Assembly: GCF_017565645.3 (NCBI RefSeq)
Contig: NZ_CP086136.1
Span: 9,717,501-9,781,500 of the forward strand
Direction of reading: 5' to 3'
Source: Bradyrhizobium barranii subsp. barranii
Lineage (GTDB): Bacteria > Pseudomonadota > Alphaproteobacteria > Rhizobiales > Xanthobacteraceae
Length of the DNA: 64,000 bases
In this document: piece after piece, positions 35,591-46,957 of the stretch
Layout of the letters: each line of letters begins with the position of its first letter
How positions within the stretch are numbered: position 1 is the stretch's first letter
The notes under the pieces: generated by a model
The model's input: the letters and a program-made list of their open reading frames with translations, nothing else
Database searches by the model: none
Told to the model about the DNA's origin: nothing
Made by a program: the position numbers and the translations under genes

Positions 35591-35601
35591 TTGTCCGACA
35601 A
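35591..35601. promoter_or_regulatory. GntR/FCD-type operator
   Basis: TTGTCCGACAA is a perfect TTGTC-N-GACAA palindrome, 7 bases upstream of the regulator's ATG at 35584. The consensus and spacing are those of FCD regulators; a site so near the start suits autorepression. Confidence 0.7.
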
Positions 35602-35661
35602 ACTATAGGATCGCCCCGAGGACGCGTCAAACTGCGTCATTCATGCCGCAGATGCAGCAAA

Positions 35662-35702
35662 TTGACTCCTGGGGAACCTCCCTCTAACTTTGTCGGACAA
35701 AG
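35662..35702 (+). promoter_or_regulatory. promoter with GntR/FCD operator
   Basis: TTGACT (35662-35667), a 17-base spacer and TAACTT (35685-35690) form a good -35/-10 pair. The perfect 15-base palindrome CTTTGTCGGACAAAG (35688-35702) overlaps the -10 and start site. The TTGTCxGACAA core matches the second site at 35591. It drives the binding-protein gene at 35738. Confidence 0.8.
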
Positions 35703-35737
35703 GGACAGAATAGTCCCGTACAAGAGGAAACGTATCC

Positions 35738-36943
35738 ATGAGACCTATCGCAGCACTCGTGTCTGCGGCCGGCTTGCTGTCGGCTGCCCTGATCGTCCCC
35801 GCCTCCGCCCAGCAGACCCCGCTCAAGATCGGCGTGCTCTCCGACTTCTCCTCGGTCTATTCCGACATCGGCGGCCAGGGGAATGTCGAAGCCACCAAGA
35901 TGGCGATCGAGGATTTTGGCGGGCAGATGTTCGGCAAGCCGATCGAGATGGTCGCTGCCGACGTGCTCAACAAGGCCGACGTCGCCTCCACCATCGCGCG
36001 AAAGTGGTGGGAGACCGAGGGCGTCGACATGATCATCGACCTGCCGACCTCGGCCACCGCGCTCGCGGTGATGGAGCTGTCCAAGCAGTACGAGAAGGTG
36101 ATGATCGTGACCGATGCGGCAAGCTCCGACATCACCGGAAAATCCTGCTCGCCCTACACCGCGCACTGGACCTATGACACCTATTCCAACGCCCACACCG
36201 TCGGCAGCGCCATCGTCAAGAACGGCGGCGACAGCTGGTTCTTCCTCACCGCGGACTACGTGTTCGGTCATTCGATCGAGCGCGACACCGGCGATGTGGT
36301 AAAGGCAGCCGGCGGCAAGGTGCTCGGCAGCGTCAAGCATCCGCTCAACACGGCCGATTTCTCGTCCTTCCTGCTGCAGGCCCAGGCCTCCAAAGCCAAG
36401 ATCATCGGTCTCGCCAACGGCGGCGGCGACACCATCAACGCGATCAAGCAGGCCGGCGAGTTCGGCATCGTCGCCGGCGGCCAGAACCTGGCTGCGATCG
36501 TGATGTTCATCTCCGACGTGCACAGCCTGGGGCTCAAGCTCGCGCAGGGCCTGATCATCACCGAGGCCTATTACTGGGACCTCAACGACAAGACCCGCGC
36601 CTTCGGCAAGCGTTTCCAGGAGCGCATCAAGCGCATGCCGACGATGAACCAGGCCGCGACTTACAGCGCCACGCTGCACTACCTCAAGGCCGTGCAGGCC
36701 GCCGGCACCAAGGACACCAAGACCGTGATGGCCAAGATGCGCGAGCTGCCGGTGAAGGATGCCTTCACCGACAACGGCATCCTGCGCGAGGACGGCCGCA
36801 TGGTGCACAGCATGTTCCTGTTCCAGGTGAAGAAGCCCGAGGAATCCAGGGGCCCGTGGGACTATTACAAGCTGCTCGCCGAAGTGCCGGCCGACCAGGC
36901 CTTCCGGCCGCTGAAGGACGGCGGCTGCCCGCTGGTGAAGTAA
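35738..36943 (+). CDS. ABC transporter substrate-binding protein (Peripla_BP_6)
   Basis: 401 residues with a signal peptide (AALVSAAGLLSAALIVPASAQ, cut near residue 24) and a Leu/Ile/Val-binding-type fold beginning LKIGVLSDFSSVYSDIGGQG. Control by the GntR-type palindrome links it to the divergent acyl-CoA synthetase/MDR genes, so the ligand is probably the acid activated by that synthetase. Permease and ATPase genes are not adjacent. Confidence 0.88.
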   Translation: MRPIAALVSAAGLLSAALIVPASAQQTPLKIGVLSDFSSVYSDIGGQGNVEATKMAIEDFGGQMFGKPIEMVAADVLNKADVASTIARKWWETEGVDMIIDLPTSATALAVMELSKQYEKVMIVTDAASSDITGKSCSPYTAHWTYDTYSNAHTVGSAIVKNGGDSWFFLTADYVFGHSIERDTGDVVKAAGGKVLGSVKHPLNTADFSSFLLQAQASKAKIIGLANGGGDTINAIKQAGEFGIVAGGQNLAAIVMFISDVHSLGLKLAQGLIITEAYYWDLNDKTRAFGKRFQERIKRMPTMNQAATYSATLHYLKAVQAAGTKDTKTVMAKMRELPVKDAFTDNGILREDGRMVHSMFLFQVKKPEESRGPWDYYKLLAEVPADQAFRPLKDGGCPLVK

Positions 36944-36954
36944 CGCTGACGACC

Positions 36955-36983
36955 GACCTGCATCGCCTCGCGCGGTGCAGGTC
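36955..36983. terminator. hairpin between convergent genes
   Basis: An 8-base-pair stem GACCTGCA/TGCAGGTC with a 13-base loop lies between the binding-protein stop and the (restored) end of the AraC-type gene at 36986. The T-tract is weak, so it is probably a bidirectional hairpin. Confidence 0.45.
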
Positions 36984-36985
36984 CT

Positions 36986-37928
36986 CTAGCGGCGCCGCAA
37001 ATCCGATGGGCTGTGGCCGACTTCCTGCGGAACGCCGTGCTGAAATAGGACGAGCTGCTGAAGCCCAGCTGATAGGCAACTTCGGTAATCGACAGCGACC
37101 GCAGTTCCGGCCGCGTCAGCACGTCGTAGCAGCGCTGCAGCCGGCGATCCAAAATCCATTCGGACACCGAGACATCGGTCAGCCGAAAGAGATAATGCAG
37201 ATGCCTGAGCGAGACGCCATTGCTCTTCGCAATCTTCTCCAGCGACAGATCCGCATCGGTGAGGTGCGCCTCGATCCAGGCCTTGACCGAGCGCAGGCGG
37301 GCCTGCGCAGCGCTCGCATCCTCGGAGAATTCGTCCCGCTCGCCCATGTCGAGCGCGAGCGCCAGCACGTCCATCAGCTCACCGCCCAATCGCGTGCGCG
37401 CGGTCTCGTCCAGCGGCGCGCCCTCCGCGGCGAGCGTCGCACAGAACTCGGCGGCAATCCGGCCAAGGCCGCGGCTCGTCGCCATCGTAGTGACGACCGG
37501 CAGCCGCCCCTCGCTGAAGCGCGCCGAGAATTCCGCGCGCGGAATCTCGAGATAGAGCGATCGCACCTTGCCGACGCATTCGAGATCATAGGCCTCGGAG
37601 GCCGAGAAGATCGCGCTCACGCCGGGATTCGACAGCAGGGTCTGGCCGGCCTGGAGCACGTTGACCCGGCCCTGCTGAACGAATTCGACGTAGTAGCAAT
37701 CCTTGTCGAGCTTCGCGATGTGCCGCTCGCGGCGCGAGATGCGCTGCTCCGACAGCAGGACGTCGGTCATCGTCACGGCGCCGAACCGCGCCTCGCGGAT
37801 GAAGCCGTGATAGTCGGATCGCTCCTGGCGTTCACGTCGACATGGACGTAGACATCGCAAATCGCACCTTGCCACGCGGCGTAGCGTTTGGACGGCTCCA
37901 GATCGTCTGTCGAAAACACCAGGTTCAT
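36986..37928 (-). pseudogene. AraC-family regulator with two frameshifts
   Basis: The native start is MNLVFSTDDLEPSKRY (ATG at 37928) in one frame. Near 37815 the protein continues in a second frame (DYHGFIREARFGAVT) through an AraC-binding-like domain and both HTH units (LTDADLSLEKIAKSNGVSLR; ITEVAYQLGFSSSSYFSTAF). Near 37020 a further single-base insertion would turn FRRKSATAHRICG into FRRKxGHSPSDLRRR and a stop at 36986, the normal AraC ending. So two single-base deletions disrupt the gene. It is divergent from the CoA-ligase/ABC operon and was probably its activator. Confidence 0.75.
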
Positions 37929-38183
37929 CGTCCGCCCATCCGTTGCGCCGCCATGATGAACGTCGTTTGTGCATCGCACAAGCTGGCCACGCATCGAGAT
38001 TCTAGAGGGCCGCCGCCTACACGCAAGACCGTTTGCGCGGAGAAGCAAAAGCTTTGCGCTCCGGAGCAAGCCGCGCTCCGGCATGTGGCCTATGAAGAAC
38101 AAAAAGCAGTCCACAAAATAGGCGGGAAACGTTCGCTTGCGTCAGGTCCAGTCAACTGCTGCACAGCTTGCCGTGCCGCCCGA

Positions 38184-40091
38184 ATGGCGATGCCCGTGAG
38201 CAGGGCCTTGTCATCGCAAATCACAACGCGGTTCACGCAGCCGGTCAAAACCATCGCCGATATCGAGGCGTTGGAGCAGCGGCCTTACGATTCGCTGGTC
38301 CCTTCCCGCAATCTGCTCGATCTCTTCGAAGCCACGGCGCACCTGCATCCCGATCGGCCTGCACTGACGGTGCTGACCAAAGGCTCGCGCGAGCCGGGCG
38401 ACGCGACGCTGACGCACCGGCAATTGCTTGCGGAGATCATCCGCGCGGCCAATCTGTTCCGGTCGCACGGGATCGGCGAGAGCGGTGGGACCGCCGCGTT
38501 CCTCTGTCCGATCCTGCCGCCACTGTTCCCCGCATTGCTCGGCGCCCAGGTCGCGGGCGTCGCCAGCTCGATCAACTATCTCCTGAACGAAGACGCAATC
38601 GTCGACCTGCTCGAGGCGCAGAACGCGACGGTGCTGGTGATCCCGGCCGAAGCGGCCGATCGCGCGATCTGGGCCAAGGCCGCCAATGTCGCGAAACGCG
38701 TCCCGTCGCTGAAGACCATTTTTGTGATGGGCGCGAACGGTCCGCTGCCTGGAGGATTTCTAAACTTCAATGAGACGGCCGCGAGCGCGCGCGGCACACT
38801 GGACTTCGCACCTTCGACCGATCGCAATGCGATCTGCGCCCTCTTCCACACCGGCGGGACCACCGGACGACCTAAGCTGGTTCGGCTGACACATGGCAAC
38901 CAGATCCATGCGGCCTGGGGCTTTGCTCAGGTCCACGGACTGGATGAGCTGGATGCCGCCGTGAACGGTTTTCCGCTGTTTCACGTCGGCGGCACCATAA
39001 CGCTCGGCCTGTCGATCCTCGCAGCCGGCGGCCACGTGATCATTCCCTCGCCGTACAGCCTCAGAAGTCCCGATGCGATTCGCGACTATTGGCACACGGT
39101 GGAGCGGTTTCGCGCGACCATCGTGAGCGGAGTGCCGACGTCGATTGCCGCTCTTGCCGAGGTGCCGATCGGGTCCTCCGATGTCAGCACCGTTCGCATG
39201 GCGCTCACCGGCGGGGCCGTGGCTCCCAAGGCTGTCAGCGACAGGTTTCAGGCGCGGACCGGGATTACCTTGTTCGAGACCTACGGGATGACAGAAACCG
39301 CGGCCGCGATCGCTTTCAATCCCGGCCGTGGTACTCCCGTGCAAGGCAGCGTCGGCTTCAGGGCGCCGTTCGCAAAGACCAAAATCGTCGCTCTGACTGA
39401 TGCCGAACTAAAGACAGAGTGTCCGCCTCTCACCAGCGGTCTTGTCCTCGTGAGGGGACCGCAGGTGTTTCCCGGATACGTCGATCCCCAGCACAACAAC
39501 GGCGTGCTCACCGACGACCACTGGATCGTCACCGGCGACGTCGGCTATCTCACCCCGGATCAACGCCTCGTGCTGACGGGGCGCGAGAAGGACCTCATTG
39601 TACGAAGCGGTCACAACATCGACCCTGCCGCAATCGAGGACGTCGCGAACGCCTTCCCCGGTGTCCAGATGAGCTCGGCCGTCGGCATGCCCGACGCCTA
39701 CGCGGGAGAGGTTCCAGTTCTCTTCGTGGTGCCCTCCCCCGGACAGACAATCGATCTGACGCAATTGCGCGAGCATCTCGAACACAACGTCAATGAGCCT
39801 CCTGCGAGGCCAAAGCGCGTCGTCCTGCTCGAAGCTCTTCCGGTTACCGCCGTCGGGAAGATCTTCAAGCCCACGCTTCGCGATCTCGCCATCCGGGAAA
39901 AGGTCAGGACCGAGATCGATCGCATCTTCGGCCCCGACACCGCGGCAGATATCCTCGTCGAGAAAGACGAGAAGCTCAACACAGTCGTCAGCATCTCGGT
40001 CCATTCTGGTGATCTGGATCGAACAAAGATGCTCGTCGAAAGCCTTGCAACGCTTCCACAAACCTATCGCATCGAGAACCGATCGTCCTGA
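38184..40091 (+). CDS. acyl-CoA synthetase (AMP-forming)
   Basis: About 635 residues. The P-loop is ALFHTGGTTGRPKLVRLTH (about residues 217-235), followed by FPLFHVGGT, FETYGMTETAAA, WIVTGDVGYLTPD and DLIVRSGHNIDP. The last ligase motif reads LPVTAVGKIFKPTLR with the catalytic Lys. It is somewhat longer at the C-terminus than typical FadD proteins. As first gene before an ABC importer it probably activates the imported compound or its hydrolysis product. ATG 38190 is an alternative start; neither has a strong ribosome site. Confidence 0.85.
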   Translation: MAMPVSRALSSQITTRFTQPVKTIADIEALEQRPYDSLVPSRNLLDLFEATAHLHPDRPALTVLTKGSREPGDATLTHRQLLAEIIRAANLFRSHGIGESGGTAAFLCPILPPLFPALLGAQVAGVASSINYLLNEDAIVDLLEAQNATVLVIPAEAADRAIWAKAANVAKRVPSLKTIFVMGANGPLPGGFLNFNETAASARGTLDFAPSTDRNAICALFHTGGTTGRPKLVRLTHGNQIHAAWGFAQVHGLDELDAAVNGFPLFHVGGTITLGLSILAAGGHVIIPSPYSLRSPDAIRDYWHTVERFRATIVSGVPTSIAALAEVPIGSSDVSTVRMALTGGAVAPKAVSDRFQARTGITLFETYGMTETAAAIAFNPGRGTPVQGSVGFRAPFAKTKIVALTDAELKTECPPLTSGLVLVRGPQVFPGYVDPQHNNGVLTDDHWIVTGDVGYLTPDQRLVLTGREKDLIVRSGHNIDPAAIEDVANAFPGVQMSSAVGMPDAYAGEVPVLFVVPSPGQTIDLTQLREHLEHNVNEPPARPKRVVLLEALPVTAVGKIFKPTLRDLAIREKVRTEIDRIFGPDTAADILVEKDEKLNTVVSISVHSGDLDRTKMLVESLATLPQTYRIENRSS

Positions 40092-40131
40092 CGGTCGCGC
40101 AACAGCCGGGTCGAAGAAAGGCAAGACGGGG

Positions 40132-41101
40132 ATGAAGCGCTTTCGTTTCAATCAGCAAGAGATCGTCTTCGCAGTCTTTGCGCTGCTGTTCCTTGTGTTT
40201 TCGATCTTCCTGCGCGGCTTTCTGACGGCGGACAACATGCTGACGCTGCTCCAGAACGTGGCAGTGCTCGGCATCCTCGGCCTTGCCATGGCAATCGTCG
40301 TGATCGGACGCGGCATCGACATCTCGCTGATCGCAGCCCTTGCGGTGCCGCCGGGACTGGTGCTCCAGATGGTGCAGAACGGTCATTCGCTACCGGCCGC
40401 GCTGCTGACCGCCGTCCTGCTCACGATTGCCTTTGGCCTCGTCAACGGCTGGCTGAGCCTATGCCGAAGTCCCTTCGCTGTTTGCGACGCTGGCAACGGG
40501 CCTGTTGCTGGCCGGGCTCGGGCAGACCGCGCTGTTCCAGCTCGACGTCGTGCAATGGAGCCCGGGCATGGACGGCTTCGAGCGGCTCGGACAAGGCACC
40601 ATTCTCGGCATTCCGACGTCGATCTGGATGTTCGCAATCGCCTGCATCGTGGTCGCGTTCCTGCTGCGCCAGACGCGCTGGGGCGCCTATATCTATGCGA
40701 TCGGTGACAACCCCTATGCCGCGCGTGTCACCGGCATTCCCTCTCGCCCGATCATCGTCCTGCAATATGTGATCACCGCCCTGATCGGCTGCTTTGCCGG
40801 CCTCGTGATGGCGGCATCCGTCAACTCGATGCCGACCCGCATCTTCAACTCGACGCTGATCTATGACGTCATCCTGGTCGTCGTGCTCGGCGGCATCGGG
40901 TTGTCAGGCGGCCGCGGCGGCGTGCTCAACGTCGTCATCGGCACACTCGTGATCGGCACGATGCTCAACGGCATGACCATCATGGACATCTCCTACGCCG
41001 GGCAGAATCTCATCAAGGGCGTGGTGCTGCTGCTCGCCGTCATCACGGATTCCTTCCTGAATCCGCGCAACGAGGAAACGGCACAACAGGGCGACATCTA
41101 A
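40132..41101 (+). pseudogene. ABC transporter permease, sugar (RbsC) type, with a frameshift
   Basis: The N-terminal frame starts MKRFRFNQQEIVFAVFALL and gives several transmembrane helices to GLVNGWLS. Near 40457 the reading continues in another frame (AEVPSLFATLATGLLLAGLG, from about 40464) with further helices (ALIGCFAGLVMAASVNS, GGIGLSGGRGGVLNVVIG). Together they form a complete BPD_transp_2 permease of about 322 residues. One inserted base or two missing bases explain the break. Both pieces overlap or adjoin, so the gene was recently intact or is a base-level error. Confidence 0.75.
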
Positions 41102-41142
41102 GCGATCCAACAATAACGACAACCACAACCAAGGAGGAAGCA

Positions 41143-42159
41143 ATGAAGCATTTCGGCAACCCGACAAAGGCAATTGTTGCCGCACTGGGTCTTGCGGCAA
41201 TGACCGCACCGGCCCTCGCCCAGCAGGGTCTGGATGAGCCGTTCCAGAAGCCGTTCAAGGAGGCACTGGCCGGCAAGACCGTGGCCTATGTGCCGGTCGC
41301 CATGAACTTCGACCTCACGGAGGGCTGGTATGCCGGACTGAAGAAGGAGCTCGAGCCGTTCGGCGTCAAGTTCGTGATCCGCGACGCCAACTGGAATACC
41401 AACGCCGGCGCGCAGGCCGTCACCTCGCTGATCTCGGAGAAGCCGGCGGTGATGGTGGTTCATAATCCGGACGTGCAGACCTACGCCAAGCTGCTGCAGC
41501 GCGCCGAGAACGAAGGCATCTACGTCATCCAGATCAACATGGGCTCTGCCTATCGTAGCTCCGCCTTCGTCGGCGCGAACTGGGTCGAGATCGGCGAACG
41601 CCAGACTGAAGGCGTGGTCAAGGCCTGCGAGGGCAAGTCCAACAAGATCGCGATCATCCAGGGCGCGCTGTCTGCGGCCGCGAGCGCCTATACGCTGAAG
41701 GGCGTCGAGAACGTGCTCGCCAAGCATCCTGAGATCAAGGTGGTGTCGAGCCAGGCCGCCGATTGGGATGCTGCCAAGGCCAAGGCGATCACCCAAACGG
41801 TGCTGAAGCAGAATCCCGATCTCTGCGGCATCGTCGGCTTCTGGGATGGCATGGACATCGGCACGGCAGCGGCCGTCAAGGAGGCCGGCCTCACCGGCAA
41901 GGTGTTCGTGGCAACTTCCGGCGGTGGCGAGCGCAAGGGCGCGTGCGAACTGGTCAAGTCCGGCGCGTTCGATCTCAACATGAGCTACGACGTGCCGACC
42001 CAGGCCGCGCAGATGGCCGGCACCATCAAATGGCTGCTGTCGTCGGGCATCAAGCCCGGCTCCGTCAAGGGCTCGGAATACACCACGCTGATTCCGATCA
42101 CCAAGGAGAACGCCGATAGCCAGATGGCGTGCTGGAATCTCAGCGACCTCAAGAAATAA
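41143..42159 (+). CDS. ABC transporter substrate-binding protein, sugar type (Peripla_BP_4)
   Basis: 338 residues with a signal peptide (AALGLAAMTAPALAQ, cut near residue 28). The fold matches ribose/xylose-type binding proteins (TVAYVPVAMNFDLTEGWYAG, AIIQGALSAAASAYTLKGV, GFWDGMDIGTAAAVKEAG). Two cysteines (ACEGK, DLCGI) are present. The ligand is unknown; the operon's CoA ligase and propellers suggest a non-sugar or lactone-like substrate. Ribosome site AAGGAGGAAG is strong, so this gene is highly translated. Confidence 0.88.
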   Translation: MKHFGNPTKAIVAALGLAAMTAPALAQQGLDEPFQKPFKEALAGKTVAYVPVAMNFDLTEGWYAGLKKELEPFGVKFVIRDANWNTNAGAQAVTSLISEKPAVMVVHNPDVQTYAKLLQRAENEGIYVIQINMGSAYRSSAFVGANWVEIGERQTEGVVKACEGKSNKIAIIQGALSAAASAYTLKGVENVLAKHPEIKVVSSQAADWDAAKAKAITQTVLKQNPDLCGIVGFWDGMDIGTAAAVKEAGLTGKVFVATSGGGERKGACELVKSGAFDLNMSYDVPTQAAQMAGTIKWLLSSGIKPGSVKGSEYTTLIPITKENADSQMACWNLSDLKK

Positions 42160-42180
42160 TTGTCGCGACGCAAGACCCTG

Positions 42181-42210
42181 GCGTCCCGGACGATCTCACG
42201 TCCGGGACGC
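42181..42210 (+). other. intra-operon hairpin
   Basis: A perfect 11-base-pair stem GCGTCCCGGAC/GTCCGGGACGC with an 8-base loop lies between the binding-protein and permease genes, with no T-tract. Such hairpins commonly stabilise the upstream message so that binding protein is made in excess over membrane parts. Confidence 0.6.
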
Positions 42211-42242
42211 GGTCTCGAAACTTGCAAGGTCCCGGAATTCCG

Positions 42243-44360
42243 ATGCGCGACACTCTGACAAGCCTGCGTTACCGCTACTGGCCCGATCATCTCCTCGGTG
42301 AAATCCTGTCCAAGCGATGGACCGAGACAGCTATCCCAGTGATCCTCCTCCTGATCGTCGGCCTCGCGCTCAGCCGGTCCATCGACAATTTCCTGTCGCC
42401 AGCGAGCCTTGCCGATACTGCGCGCCAGGCCGGAGAGATCGGCTTCATCGCGCTCGGGCTGGCGCTGGTCGTCATCGTCGGCGGCATCGACCTCTCCGTC
42501 GGTTCGATCTTCGCACTGACCGATTTCTGTGCCCTCTATCTTCTCGACGTGCTGGGCTGGCCGGTCCCCGCGGTGGTGGCGGCCACCCTGCTTTGCGGCG
42601 CGCTGCTCGGCGCCGTCAACGGCATCCTGATCGGATATTTGCGACTGCGGGCCTTCATCACCACGCTGATCACCCTGATCATCTACCGCTCGGCCTACGA
42701 TCTCCTGATCCAGCGCTACTCCAACGCGATCGCGTCGGCCTTCCCCGACATTCCGTCCTGGGATTTCATCGGCGGCGGCAGCGTCTTCGGCATTCCGACC
42801 GTGGCGCTCGTCTATATCGTCATCGCCATCTTCGGCCATATCTTCATGACCCGGCTGCGCCCGGGCTGGCACATCACCGCGATCGGCGGCTCGCGTCGTT
42901 CAGCTTACAATTCCGGCATTCCCGTCCGCCGCACCATCGCGCTCTGCTACGTCGCAAGCGGCGTGCTGACCAGCATTGGCGCGCTGTTCTTCGCGTCGCG
43001 GCTTGGCACCGTCGGCGGCGACATCGGCGTTGGCCTGGAGGTGATCGTGCTGACGGCGACAGTGCTCGGCGGCATCACGCTCGGCGGCGGCAAGGGCTCG
43101 GTCGCCAAATCGGCGGTCGGGGTGCTGATCGTGCTCCTGATCACCAATGGTCTGACAACCATGAACGCGCGCGGCGGCGTCAACCGGATGGCGCTTGCCG
43201 GCATCCTGCTGGTCGCCGCGATGGTCGATATCCGCTGGCAGAAGAACCGAACCCGCATCATCAGCAAGGTCTACGTTGCGCCAACCTATCACGCGCTACC
43301 GCCACCGCCGCCGACCGAGATCGGGCAAGGCGGCCCGTTCGAGCAGAACGACAAGCTGCGCAATGTCGAGTCGATCGGCCTCGGCCGCATCGAGGCGCCG
43401 GAGGACGTCATCCTCGATCGCCACGACAATCTCTATGCGGGATCGCGCCATGGTGACATCATGCGCTTCTTCGCACCCGACTATCAGAAGATGGAAGTGT
43501 TCGCCCATATCGGCGGCCAGCCGCTCGGCATGGCCTTCGACCGTGAGGACAATCTCTACGTCTGCATCGGCGGCATGGGGCTCTATCGCATCAAGCCTGA
43601 CGGCACGGTGGAAAAGGCGACCGACGAGACCAATCGCAGCATGCGTTCGGTCAACGACGACAGCCGCCTGCGGCTCGCCGACGACCTCGACATCACCGAC
43701 GACGGGCTGATCTTCTTCTCCGAGGCCACCGTGCGTTACGAGATGGACGAGTGGCCGATCGACGGTCTCGAAGCGCGCGGCAACGGCCGCATCATCTCTT
43801 ATGACACCAAGACCGGCGTGACGCGCACGGAGCTGCGCGGCCTCAAATTCCCCAACGGCATCTGCGTCGCCAGCGACGGCCAGTCGATCCTGTTCGCCGA
43901 AACCTTCGGCTGCTCGATCAAGCGCTATTGGTTCGCAGGGTCAAAGAAGGGCAAGGTCGAGGTCGTCATGGACAATCTGCCGGGCTACCCCGATAACATC
44001 AACCTCGCCTCCGACGGCAATTACTGGCTGGCGCTGGTCGGCATGCGCAGCCCCTCGCTCGACCTCGCCTGGAAGATGCCCGGCTTCCGCCGCCGCATGG
44101 GCAAGCGCGTGCCGGTGGACGAATGGCTGTTCCCCAACATCAACACCGGCTGCGTGGTCAAGTTCAACGAGCAGGGCAAGATCGTCGAATCGTTCTGGGA
44201 CCTGCGCGGCGAAAACCATCCGATGATCACCTCGATGCGCGAGCATCGCGGCTATCTCTATCTCGGCGGCATCCTCAACAACCGGATCGGCCGCTACAAG
44301 CTCGACAATGCCGATCCGAACTTCGTCCAGTACGACAAGCGATGGGGGAAGCAATCGTGA
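42243..44360 (+). CDS. ABC permease (RbsC type) fused to a strictosidine-synthase-like propeller
   Basis: 705 residues. Residues 1 to about 335 form a BPD_transp_2 permease (GFIALGLALVVIVGGIDLSV, LRLRAFITTLITLIIYRSAY, GGGKGSVAKSAVGVLIVLL). A proline-rich linker (HALPPPPPTEIG) leads to a six-bladed strictosidine synthase/SMP-30-like domain (DVILDRHDNLYAGSRHGDIM, GLKFPNGICVASDGQSILFA, LPGYPDNINLASDGNYWLAL). With this family's topology the propeller would be cytoplasmic. The fusion suggests that the substrate is hydrolysed as it enters. A gap to the next gene is absent (GTGA overlap). Confidence 0.88.
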   Translation: MRDTLTSLRYRYWPDHLLGEILSKRWTETAIPVILLLIVGLALSRSIDNFLSPASLADTARQAGEIGFIALGLALVVIVGGIDLSVGSIFALTDFCALYLLDVLGWPVPAVVAATLLCGALLGAVNGILIGYLRLRAFITTLITLIIYRSAYDLLIQRYSNAIASAFPDIPSWDFIGGGSVFGIPTVALVYIVIAIFGHIFMTRLRPGWHITAIGGSRRSAYNSGIPVRRTIALCYVASGVLTSIGALFFASRLGTVGGDIGVGLEVIVLTATVLGGITLGGGKGSVAKSAVGVLIVLLITNGLTTMNARGGVNRMALAGILLVAAMVDIRWQKNRTRIISKVYVAPTYHALPPPPPTEIGQGGPFEQNDKLRNVESIGLGRIEAPEDVILDRHDNLYAGSRHGDIMRFFAPDYQKMEVFAHIGGQPLGMAFDREDNLYVCIGGMGLYRIKPDGTVEKATDETNRSMRSVNDDSRLRLADDLDITDDGLIFFSEATVRYEMDEWPIDGLEARGNGRIISYDTKTGVTRTELRGLKFPNGICVASDGQSILFAETFGCSIKRYWFAGSKKGKVEVVMDNLPGYPDNINLASDGNYWLALVGMRSPSLDLAWKMPGFRRRMGKRVPVDEWLFPNINTGCVVKFNEQGKIVESFWDLRGENHPMITSMREHRGYLYLGGILNNRIGRYKLDNADPNFVQYDKRWGKQS

Positions 44361-45450
44361 TCGCGGTCGTCAGGGAGTTCGCCAACCGCTTTCTCGGGCG
44401 CGGCGACGCCACCATCACCGTACCGTCCTTCGACGGCGCATTGAAGCCCAACCAGAAGCTGGAATCCGCCGAAACCTTGCTGACATGCGAGGCGCCGGAG
44501 GATCTCGCCACCGACGGAAGCAACCTCTTCATCGCGGCGGGCCCGCAGCTGATGTCTTTGAATGACGGCACGGCATCGGAGGTGCGCAACTTCGAGCGGC
44601 CGATCTCGGCATTGTGTGCCCTCCCCGGCGGTGGCCTCGCGGTCGCGCTCGGGGGGCGCGAGGTGCGTCTCTACGTAAGTCCCTCGGCCGAGCAGCCAAG
44701 CGTGACGTTTGCAGATAGCGCGTTCAATGCCGTCAACGCACTGACGCTCGCGAGCGACAACACGCTGATCGCGACGGACGGCTCGGCGACCTGCGGCGTC
44801 GATGACTGGGCACGCGACCTGATGGAGCTCAACCGGAGCGGCCGCGTGTTCAGGCTCGATCCCGCCAGCAAGACCGTGACACCGCTGGCCCAGGGACTGG
44901 GTCATGCCTTCGGTGCCTGCGCGCATGGCAATGGCACGCTGGTCAGCGAGAGCTGGCGCCACCGGCTCGTCCTTGTTGCGCCGGGCGCACCGCCGCGGAC
45001 CGTGCTCGCTCACTTGCCCGTCTACCCCTCGCGGCTGTCGAAGGCGGCGGGCGGCGGCTACTGGCTCACCGCCTTCACCGCGCGCACGCAGCTGATCGAG
45101 TTCGTGCTGCGCGAACCAGCCTACCGCAAGCGAATGATGGCCGAGATCGATCCGGCTTACTGGGTTGCGCCGCGCCTACGCTCGGGCTTCTCGTTCAAGG
45201 AGCCGATGCAGGGTGCACACATCAAGACCATGGGCGTGATCAAGCCGTGGGCGCCGCCGCGCTCCTATGGCCTCGTCATCCGACTCGATGCAGATGGCCA
45301 GCCGCTCTATTCGCTGCACAGCCGGGTCGACGGCGCCAATCACGGTATCGTTGCGGCGATCGAGATGGGCGGCGATCTCGTCCTGATCGCCAAGGGACCG
45401 GGCCGCGTGCTGCGACTGCCGCTGTCCGGTCTTGCCGAGGAGTTCCGCTC

Positions 45451-45454
<4 letters not shown>
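44357..45454 (+). CDS. strictosidine-synthase/SMP-30-like propeller protein
   Basis: 365 residues, a six-bladed propeller related to the C-terminal half of the upstream fusion. Blade-like repeats include EDLATDGSNLFIAAGPQLMS, LTLASDNTLIATDGSATCGV and HAFGACAHGNGTLVSESWRH. I use GTG 44357 (overlapping the upstream stop; GGGGGA site); ATG 44342 is an alternative. No signal peptide, so cytoplasmic. Possibly a lactonase, esterase or scaffold partner of the fusion protein. Confidence 0.75.
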
Positions 45455-46947
<1,493 letters not shown>

Positions 46948-46957
46948 ACATGACGGT

